Shown piece after piece: positions 1 through 4,449 of a stretch of 8,249 bases of DNA. Position 1 is the stretch's first letter, and every line of letters starts with the position of its first letter. The DNA lies in NCBI GenBank assembly GCA_018065685.1, contig JAGHSU010000077.1, positions 1-8,249 of the forward strand, in the 5' to 3' direction. Source of the DNA: Candidatus Methanocorpusculum equi (GTDB lineage: Archaea > Halobacteriota > Methanomicrobia > Methanomicrobiales > Methanocorpusculaceae). The position numbers were made by a program, and so were the translations under genes. Below the pieces are notes generated by a model, which saw nothing but the letters and a program-made list of their open reading frames with translations, had not been told where the DNA came from and did not search any database.

Positions 1-209
1 CCCGGCACCGTGGTGTTGATTTTTCCTAAGTTGCTGTTTAATTTGATGATGGACTCAAGCGGGATGAGCGTTGCTCCGATGTGCTGGGTAATAGCTCCTG
101 CTTCTCCTGCAACGACTTTTGAGCCGCGGATTCTGTCAAGGAGAGAGGTCTTCCCATGGTCAACATGACCTAAGACGCAGACGATTGGTGTTCGCAGATG
201 TTCCGGCAT
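1..209 (-). CDS. infB: Translation initiation factor aIF5B (IF-2 type GTPase), N-terminal part; runs off left edge
   Basis: This is the amino-terminal 69 codons of the GTPase that joins ribosomal subunits and helps place initiator tRNA in archaea (aIF5B, annotated infB). The visible part contains the complete G1 P-loop at about residues 14-21 (GHVDHGKT) and the switch I region [12 protein letters not shown] at about residues 36-47, both characteristic of the IF2/aIF5B family. The short stretch before the P-loop fits archaeal aIF5B, which lacks the long N-terminal extension of bacterial IF2. The P-loop is uninterrupted, so there is no intein at that point. The start at 209 is chosen because an AGGAG ribosome binding site lies just upstream (complement of 217-221). 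Two in-frame upstream ATGs (257 and 248) exist but have no such site. The rest of the gene lies outside the window. Identification is very secure. Confidence 0.95.
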   Translation of the reverse strand, partial: MPEHLRTPIVCVLGHVDHGKTSLLDRIRGSKVVAGEAGAITQHIGATLIPLESIIKLNSNLGKINTTVP

Positions 210-244
210 AATTATACTCCTGTGTTCACTGTCCTCCGCAGGCA

Positions 245-259
245 CCATGGATACCATGG
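245..259. repeat. CCATGG inverted repeat in infB leader
   Basis: Two CCATGG hexamers (245-250 and 254-259) flank a 3-base spacer. Each is itself palindromic, and together they can form a 6-bp hairpin with a 3-base loop in the mRNA. The pair lies between the predicted TATA box and the infB start and contains two in-frame ATG codons. Its role is unknown and it may be chance. Confidence 0.5.
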
Positions 260-290
260 GTGCAGCGGCTGAGAGTGATGTTAATACTAC

Positions 291-299
291 TATATTTAT
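291..299 (-). promoter_or_regulatory. TATA box of infB
   Basis: On the minus strand this reads ATAAATATA, a good archaeal TATA box. Transcription would start about 25 bases downstream, near 266-270. That gives a leader of roughly 58 bases before the ATG at 209, long enough to carry the AGGAG site. Confidence 0.55.
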
Positions 300-360
300 G
301 GTGCTTCCGTGGTATTAAAAGAGCAGGAAGCAGGACCGGCTGTTTTCGGGAAGGGGTGAT

Positions 361-391
361 AAATAAAAATCCAAATAAAAAAGGAATTTGG
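361..391 (-). terminator. Terminator of the PEGA protein gene
   Basis: Directly after the TAA stop on the minus strand comes a short inverted repeat (CCAAAT at 371-376 and ATTTGG at 386-391) containing and followed by T-rich runs. This fits archaeal transcription termination at oligo-T tracts. It separates this gene from the infB promoter. Confidence 0.6.
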
Positions 392-1076
392 TTATGCTCT
401 TCTCTTCAGAAGAACAACTGCTGCTGCGCCAAGACCTGCAAGAATACCGATAACCGGCATCTGGGTTGTGGGCTGCGGAACGGTCGGTTTTACATCGGAA
501 TCGAGTTTTACAACCATCTGAATTGTCTCTCCGGGTCCCGGAACTGTGCCGATTTCCACCTGTTTGGTGGTGTATCCGTTTGCGCTGACAACAGCTGACT
601 TGACAGGGGTTCCGACGAGCATAATTTTAATGGTTGCTGCTCCTGTTGCGTCAGTTACACCGCTGCCGCATTCGTTTCCCGAGATGTCCAGGAGTTTTAC
701 ATCTGCACCGATGACGTTGGTCAGAACCTGAATGAATCCGAAGGACCCTCTGATGGTCTGCGGGACCTCAGTCAGGTTTACAGTATATGTGGAGGGGTTT
801 CCTGCAACAACTGAAACTCCGATAGTCTTCGGTTCATATCCGTTTGCGGAAACAGTTGCATAGGTCGCTCCCTTTGCGGTGTCCACATAGATATCAGCGT
901 GGCCTCCGGAAACAACACCGGTGGCTACAGTATTCCAGTTAGCATCGTAGACAGTGACGTTTGCTCCGTCTGCATTACAATTAATAATAATCTCACCCTG
1001 TGCTGCAGCCCCTGCTCCGACGAGGAGAGCAGCTGCTGCAAGAAGGACTGCGACTGCAATGATAGTTTTTTTTCAT
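392..1076 (-). pseudogene. Secreted PEGA-domain surface protein, frameshifted at an A8 run after the start codon
   Basis: The reading frame covering almost the whole gene encodes a signal peptide core, two repeated beta-rich PEGA-like modules each closing with an SANGY motif, a Pro/Thr-rich linker, a hydrophobic helix and the basic end KRRA. This is the layout of a surface protein exported and held in the membrane at its C terminus. The only plausible start is the ATG at 1076, placed 5 bases after GGTGA. However, ATG is followed by eight A residues (1073-1066), which puts it one base out of frame. With seven A residues the protein would begin MKKTIIAVAVLLAAAALLVG, a textbook signal peptide, and be 227 residues long. 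Possible N-glycosylation sites NVT and NLT would fall at residues 39 and 100. As written, the downstream frame has a stop (TGA, 1075-1073) and no normal start before the hydrophobic core. The cause could be sequencing error, mutation, phase variation or polymerase slippage. The function beyond cell surface is unknown. Confidence 0.8.
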
Positions 1077-1089
1077 GAGTTTCACCATC

Positions 1090-1104
1090 CAGAACTGAGT
1101 TCTG
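1090..1104. promoter_or_regulatory. Perfect 15-base palindrome (candidate operator) at PEGA gene transcription start
   Basis: CAGAACT and AGTTCTG form perfect 7-base arms around a single central base. The site sits where transcription of the PEGA protein gene should begin, about 26 bases downstream of its TATA box, and just upstream of the ribosome binding site. A repressor bound here would block initiation. The regulator is unknown. Confidence 0.5.
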
Positions 1105-1120
1105 TTACCTATTATTTATG

Positions 1121-1130
1121 TTTTTATAAC
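1121..1130 (-). promoter_or_regulatory. TATA box of the PEGA protein gene
   Basis: On the minus strand this reads GTTATAAAAA. The predicted transcription start is near 1100, giving a leader of about 25 bases that includes the GGTGA ribosome binding site before the ATG at 1076. A second A/T-rich candidate (CATAAATAAT) lies at 1111-1120. Confidence 0.55.
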
Positions 1131-1230
1131 TATATACTTTCTCATACCAGTCATCTGATTGCTGTTTTTTCATAAAAACATCCCGTCACTTTTACAGACA
1201 ATAAGAGATACGTTAATATCTGGAGACCGC

Positions 1231-1240
1231 ATATAGTATA
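1231..1240 (+). promoter_or_regulatory. TATA box of tRNA-His gene
   Basis: The sequence ATATAGTATA lies about 35 bases before the mature tRNA 5' end. Transcription would begin near 1260, leaving a short 5' leader for RNase P to remove. Confidence 0.5.
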
Positions 1241-1269
1241 AGGCACTACAGAGATACTGTGTGTTTCAG

Positions 1270-1342
1270 GCTAAGGTAGGGTAGCTGGACATCCTTTAGG
1301 ACTGTGGATCCTTAGACCCGGGTTCGATCCCCGGCCTTGGCC
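1270..1342 (+). tRNA. tRNA-His (anticodon GTG)
   Basis: The sequence folds as a full cloverleaf. The 7-bp acceptor stem pairs 1270-1276 with 1335-1341, including one G-U pair. The D stem is GGGT/ATCC (1279-1282 with 1291-1294). The anticodon loop CTGTGGA (1302-1308) carries GTG at 1304-1306, and the T arm is CCGGG/CCCGG around TTCGATC. The discriminator base is C (1342), and the preceding G at 1269 can pair with it as G-1:C73, the hallmark recognised by histidyl-tRNA synthetase. Here G-1 is encoded in the genome. CC of the 3' end is partly encoded (1342-1343); the full CCA is not. Confidence 0.93.
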
Positions 1343-1395
1343 CTTCTTTTCAGATTTTATCGTTTTTCGGATTTTATCTTTTTCAGATTTTCCCG
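1343..1395 (+). terminator. T-rich terminator region of tRNA-His, three imperfect repeats
   Basis: Directly after the tRNA the sequence is strongly T-rich, as expected for archaeal termination. It consists of three consecutive near-copies of a 16-17 base unit of the form TTTTCAGATTTTATCG (1347-1362, 1363-1378, 1379-1395). The repeats may come from local duplication and give several successive oligo-T stops. No gene was seen between here and 1436. Confidence 0.6.
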
Positions 1396-1436
1396 TATCT
1401 GTATCAAAGTATTTCAGCGCATGACTGCATACCGCT

Positions 1437-2264
1437 TTACTGCATTTTAAACGGATTCAGCAGTTCAAAGAGTTCATCAGCCGAATGACAGACCTCTGCT
1501 TCCGACTCAAGCATCAGATTTACATCCTCGCGCTCCGAAAACCGTCTGAAATCGGTTCGTAAGGCAATTACCCGTTTTCCAAGTGCTGAGGCATAGCCCA
1601 TCTCCCACGCGGTCCCCGAGTCTGCATCTGCGCCGTCGATAATTCCCACTACAATGTCCGCGTTAAGAAGTGCCTCGAGATTTGTATGATATATCATATC
1701 CTCACGGCTCATCTCCCGTGCGGATGCGTCATCGTCAAGCTCCTGCGGCAGATGTACGGAATAAAAGAGGGAGGAGAGCCGCTCTGCGATGATTTTATTA
1801 AATGCGCGCTCCCCTGCAGAGAAAAGAGGTGCTGCAAGATAGACACGGTATTTTGCAAAATCATATACGTCCACCGCAGGGATTTCCGAAAACCGCTTCA
1901 GAAACGCGCCCCTGCCCTTTGTTTTCTCCTCTGTATAATAGGTCATGGTCACCCCGCATGCAGGAGAAGAGTTCACTCAGATGAGAAACGCGGGCAATTC
2001 CGTTTCAATCTGCTGACGAACCGTCTTTTCAAGGGCATCCATCTGCTCCATGCATTCCGGGGTGTCCATTCTTCCTGCAAAGGGGCCGGGGGCGCGGGGG
2101 AGCCCGAGCATCTTCGTCTCCGGGCATGGAAGCTCCCGTATTTCGATGCCGAACTTCCTGCAGCGCTCAATGCAGCGTGCAAACGCTTTCAGGTCGTCTT
2201 CTGTGGTTATTCCTTCAGCGCGCAGCATTGGGTGAAGGATGCAGGGAGATATAAGGACATACAT
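1437..2264 (-). pseudogene. Desulfurase-like (three-cysteine) domain fused to nucleoside 2-deoxyribosyltransferase-like domain, interrupted by in-frame TGA
   Basis: Read through one TGA (1979-1977), this is a single 275-codon frame. Residues 1-95 contain LISPC (Cys8), then PCPE (Cys47). Directly after the stop comes NSSPACGV (Cys103). This spacing resembles TudS/DUF523-type desulfurases, whose three cysteines hold a 4Fe-4S cluster. Residues 140-275 match nucleoside 2-deoxyribosyltransferases: VYLAAPLF at the start and DADSGTAWEMGYA at 213-225, whose Glu221 fits the catalytic nucleophile. Seen: both parts share one frame with no gap, and the second cannot keep Cys103 and SSPACG unless translation starts at the GTG abutting the stop or reads through. 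Inferred: one gene, with the TGA replacing a sense codon, perhaps glycine GGA. If expressed separately, the second part could start at ATG 1946 behind GGGGTGA, giving a 169-residue transferase. The upstream start is either ATG 2264 or ATG 2273; 2264 fits the TATA spacing for a leaderless message. Roles in thiolated-base or nucleotide salvage are a guess. Confidence 0.72.
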
Positions 2265-2288
2265 TACTATCATATTTGAGTGGAGCAC

Positions 2289-2296
2289 ATATATAA
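2289..2296. promoter_or_regulatory. TATA element usable in both directions (fusion gene and tsr3)
   Basis: The sequence ATATATAA reads TTATATAT on the other strand. For the minus strand it predicts a start near 2266, almost on the ATG at 2264, so a leaderless message. For the plus strand a start near 2320 would leave about 40 bases of leader before tsr3. One element may serve both, though only the minus-strand spacing is compelling. Confidence 0.45.
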
Positions 2297-2301
2297 GAAT
2301 A

Positions 2302-2325
2302 AGTAAGAGTACGAGTAAGAGTACG
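2302..2325. repeat. Tandem direct repeat, 2 x 12 bp, upstream of tsr3
   Basis: AGTAAGAGTACG occurs twice back to back without a mismatch. It lies next to the divergent TATA element and around the predicted tsr3 transcription start. It could be a protein binding site or a slippage product. Confidence 0.7.
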
Positions 2326-2361
2326 AAGATAAGGATACAGGAGAGGGAGAGGAATCAGGAC

Positions 2362-2856
2362 ATGTCAATACCATTAATCGCATACCGTGACAATTCATGT
2401 GATCCGAAGAAATGTACGATGAAAAAACTTGAGCGCTTCGGTCTGATGAAAATCGTCGGGAATATCAGACAGATTCCAAAGTCATCCCTTGTCCTTGACC
2501 CGACGGCAAACGTCATCTCTCCTGCGGACCGGGGCCGGATATCTTCCATAACCGCGCTTGACTGCTCGTGGGAGGTGCTTGATACGGCAAATCTTACCCC
2601 GTGGAAAGGAAGACGCGCGCTTCCCTTCCTGGTCGCGGCAAATCCGGTCAATTTCGGAAAACCGTTTACCCTCACATCAGTTGAGGCGATTGCGGCATCT
2701 CTGGTCATTCTGGGGGAACGGCCGCAGGCGGAGCTCATTTTATCCAAATTTAACTGGGGCATGCACTTTCTGGAGCTGAATGCCGAACCATTGTCAGAGT
2801 ATGCGGCGGCGAAAAACAGTGAGGAAGTCCTGAAAATCCAGTCCGAATATATGTAA
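2362..2856 (+). CDS. tsr3: Tsr3, 16S rRNA aminocarboxypropyltransferase (DUF367)
   Basis: The 164-residue product matches the archaeal Tsr3 family in length and throughout its sequence. This enzyme transfers the 3-amino-3-carboxypropyl group from S-adenosylmethionine to a hypermodified uridine/pseudouridine of the small-subunit rRNA, a late step in ribosome maturation. Seen motifs are DPKKCTMKKLERFGL (residues 14-28, the N-terminal region related to the RLI metal-binding-like domain), ITALDCSW (63-70), LPFLVAANPVNFGKP (87-101), the VEAIAA helix (107-112) and FNWGMHF (130-136). The start ATG 2362 begins right at the family's conserved N-terminal strand and follows a purine-rich leader (GGAGAGGGAGAGG) acting as ribosome binding site. 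It is divergent from the interrupted fusion gene and convergent with fprA, so it is a single-gene unit. Conserved elements appear intact. Confidence 0.93.
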   Translation: MSIPLIAYRDNSCDPKKCTMKKLERFGLMKIVGNIRQIPKSSLVLDPTANVISPADRGRISSITALDCSWEVLDTANLTPWKGRRALPFLVAANPVNFGKPFTLTSVEAIAASLVILGERPQAELILSKFNWGMHFLELNAEPLSEYAAAKNSEEVLKIQSEYM

Positions 2857-2965
2857 GCGGATACAAAAAACAGAAGTAACCATTCACCCCGTATTCTTTA
2901 TCGCCCTGTTACTGAGAGTAGGTATGGGCAACAACAACCCGCAAAGGACATACGAAGGCAGCAGA

Positions 2966-2985
2966 ATAGTTATAAACAGAAAAAA
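2966..2985 (-). terminator. Terminator of the rubredoxin-fprA operon
   Basis: Directly after the fprA stop codon the minus strand reads TTTTTTCTGTTTATAACTAT. The T6 run touches the stop codon. A 12-base palindrome ATCAGGCCTGAT (2985-2996) spans the end of the gene and could form a weak stem before the T run. The remaining convergent gap with tsr3 (2857-2965) shows no gene. Confidence 0.5.
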
Positions 2986-4167
2986 TCAGGCCTGATGCTT
3001 TTCAGCAATCAGGTCTGCAAGTCTGTGAAGGTTTGATACCGCATCCTCGTCCGGAATGCCTGCAATATAGACCGGATCAAGCATCTGCGCTCCAAGCGGA
3101 GATACCATCTCTGAAAGATTTTCGACAGCATTGGAGTGCCATCCGAATGAACCGATGATTCCGATATACTGCGCCTTTGGGCGGAGAATGCGCATCAGAT
3201 AGGCGACATTTGCCGCGAACGGGTGGGCACCGTAAAGCACCGTCGGCGCTGCAAGAATGATTGTTTTCGCATCGACAAGCGCCTCTGCGAGAATTCCGGA
3301 ATCGGTCTCTGCAAGATTAATCTGGGTTACCGGAATCTGTTTTTCAACGAGGTCGTCTACCAGAAATTCAACCATCTGCCGGGTGCTTCCATGCATCGAC
3401 ACATACAGTACTGCAACCTTGTTTTCCGGCGTGTCGGAGGCCCACTTTGCATAAAGCTCTGTAACTTTCGCGGGCATTTTAAGGACCGGACCGTGCGCGG
3501 GGGCAACAATATCGGGATTTACGGCATCAACCAGAGCAAGACGCCCGGGGATGTGTGCCTTGAAGGGCATCATTATTGCTGCATAATAGCGTTTTGCAGC
3601 AGAGAGATAAACCGGGTTCGTATCATCCTGATACAGGGTTTCTGGTGCATAATGCGTTCCAAGGAAGTCGGAGGTGAAAAGGACTTTATCCTCAACCGCC
3701 TCGACAAACATGGTGTCCGGCCAGTGAACGTACGGAGCCTCGTGGAACTTCAGCGTCACATCTCCGAGCGCCAGGGTGTCATTGTCTCCTACAACAACAA
3801 ACCGCTCTTCAGGCTCCCGTAAGCTGTGCATCTTAATCAGCAGGTCTTTGCAGACCGCACCTGTGACGATTTTTGCCATCGGGAACACATCGAGGAGAAG
3901 GGGGAGAAGCCCGGAATGGTCCTGCTCCGCATGGAGACAGACGATATAATCCAGTGAGTTCTGGTCGAGCTTCATGAGATTGGTGATAAACTCAGCCTCT
4001 TTTTCTCCTTCAACGGTGTCAATCAGCGCGCTCTTTTCGCTTCCGCGAACAAGATATGAGTTGCAGCTGCTTCCGCGCGGCGTCGGCATCACTGCGTCGA
4101 ACATGCGCATATCCCAGTTGATGATACCGACCGACCAGATATGTGCGGTAATCTCACGGGGTGCCAT
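2986..4167 (-). CDS. fprA: FprA, flavodiiron protein (F420H2 oxidase type)
   Basis: This 393-residue cytoplasmic enzyme has the two-domain flavodiiron layout: a metallo-beta-lactamase-like diiron domain (about 1-248) and a flavodoxin-like FMN domain (about 251-390). The diiron ligands are all present: HxExDH at His79, Glu81, Asp83, His84, then His148, Asp167 and His225. The FMN phosphate loop is SMHGSTRQM at about 257-265. In methanogens such proteins oxidise coenzyme F420H2 and reduce O2 to water, protecting the oxygen-sensitive methanogenesis enzymes; NO reduction is known in other members. Rubredoxin lies immediately upstream, 6 bases away, so the two are co-transcribed and rubredoxin is a likely electron partner. 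The ribosome binding site GGTG overlaps the end of the rubredoxin gene, suggesting translational coupling. Nothing is missing. The substrate preference is inferred from lineage, not shown by sequence. Confidence 0.94.
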   Translation of the reverse strand: MAPREITAHIWSVGIINWDMRMFDAVMPTPRGSSCNSYLVRGSEKSALIDTVEGEKEAEFITNLMKLDQNSLDYIVCLHAEQDHSGLLPLLLDVFPMAKIVTGAVCKDLLIKMHSLREPEERFVVVGDNDTLALGDVTLKFHEAPYVHWPDTMFVEAVEDKVLFTSDFLGTHYAPETLYQDDTNPVYLSAAKRYYAAIMMPFKAHIPGRLALVDAVNPDIVAPAHGPVLKMPAKVTELYAKWASDTPENKVAVLYVSMHGSTRQMVEFLVDDLVEKQIPVTQINLAETDSGILAEALVDAKTIILAAPTVLYGAHPFAANVAYLMRILRPKAQYIGIIGSFGWHSNAVENLSEMVSPLGAQMLDPVYIAGIPDEDAVSNLHRLADLIAEKHQA

Positions 4168-4173
4168 ACAGAA

Positions 4174-4329
4174 TTACACCTTTGTGAAACTGGACTTGCC
4201 TGCTCCGCAGATCGGGCATTTCCAGGTGTCCGGAAGGGATGCAAAGGCAGTTCCTGCAGGGTACATAATGCCTGCTCCTTTTTCGGGATCATAAACATAT
4301 CCGCAGATTGTACAACGATATTTATCCAT
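4174..4329 (-). CDS. rub: Rubredoxin
   Basis: This 51-residue one-electron carrier binds a single iron through four cysteines: CTIC (Cys6, Cys9) and CPIC (Cys38, Cys41). The flanking residues are typical of the family: YVYDPEKG after the first pair, and [17 protein letters not shown] around the second. The length is normal for rubredoxin (about 50-55). The start ATG 4329 follows GTGA at a 6-base distance. The stop lies 6 bases before fprA, and no promoter fits between them, so rubredoxin is the first gene of the oxygen-detoxification operon and probably delivers electrons to, or exchanges them with, the flavodiiron protein. It is divergent from the kinase-like gene at 4450. Confidence 0.95.
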   Translation of the reverse strand: MDKYRCTICGYVYDPEKGAGIMYPAGTAFASLPDTWKCPICGAGKSSFTKV

Positions 4330-4363
4330 AATATTTCACGTCCTGACCTTACTTTTCTAAGGG

Positions 4364-4374
4364 TCTATAGTATG
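4364..4374 (-). promoter_or_regulatory. Predicted TATA box of the rubredoxin-fprA operon
   Basis: The minus strand reads CATACTATAGA, with a predicted start near 4343-4346 and a leader of about 15 bases. The box overlaps one arm of an 18-base palindrome, so a bound regulator would compete with TBP. The match to the TATA consensus is only moderate. Confidence 0.4.
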
Positions 4375-4387
4375 TTGAACAGCATAC
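4370..4387. promoter_or_regulatory. 18-base imperfect palindrome (candidate operator) between rubredoxin and UbiB-family genes
   Basis: GTATGTTG, then AA, then CAGCATAC: two 8-base arms with one mismatch. It lies in the middle of the 120-base divergent promoter region and overlaps the predicted rubredoxin TATA box. It is the best operator candidate in the window; an oxygen- or redox-responsive repressor would make sense but is not shown. Confidence 0.5.
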
Positions 4388-4412
4388 GTATTAACTCCAC
4401 CGGACAGGGTAG

Positions 4413-4423
4413 TATTATCATAT
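4413..4423 (+). promoter_or_regulatory. Weak TATA-like element upstream of the UbiB-family gene
   Basis: TATTATCATAT precedes the ATG at 4450 by about 27 bases, which would give a nearly leaderless message. A better A/T stretch (AAATATATAG, 4433-4442) is too close to the start to be its promoter. The ribosome binding site is weak (AGGT at 4441-4444), consistent with a short leader. Confidence 0.3.
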
Positions 4424-4449
4424 CAGAAAGACAAATATATAGGTAATCT

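Noticed and set aside
260..598. Plus-strand open frame opposite the PEGA gene and its terminator
   Set aside because: It lies antisense to a clear coding region, is cysteine-rich without family motifs and has no promoter or ribosome binding site; a shadow frame.
1105..1173. Small minus-strand ORF of 22 codons (starts MKKQQSDDWYEK)
   Set aside because: It covers the PEGA gene TATA box, has no ribosome binding site and no recognisable homology; most likely chance.
1162..1177. GTTTTT/AAAAAC inverted repeat upstream of the PEGA gene
   Set aside because: Only A/T homopolymer pairing around a 4-base loop; too weak to call a terminator or operator.
1261..1395. tRNA-His 3' end as an integration (att) site
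   Set aside because: No second copy of the tRNA end, integrase or mobile gene is visible in the window.
1437..1976. Deoxyribosyltransferase-like gene starting at GTG 1976 as a normal separate gene
   Set aside because: The GTG directly abuts the stop of the preceding frame, has no ribosome binding site, and the residues after it continue the upstream domain's cysteine motif. If translated alone, ATG 1946 is the better start.
1977..1979. Selenocysteine or pyrrolysine at the in-frame stop
   Set aside because: Pyrrolysine uses TAG, not TGA. Selenocysteine is known only in a few archaeal lineages, no SECIS-like element was recognised by eye, and the position does not align with a cysteine motif.
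2877..2917. Inverted repeat AGTAAC/GTTACT after tsr3 as a hairpin terminator
   Set aside because: The arms are only 6 bases and about 30 bases apart, and no T run follows.
3223..3822. Long plus-strand open frame inside fprA
   Set aside because: It is antisense to an intact, fully recognisable flavodiiron protein gene and shows no motifs.
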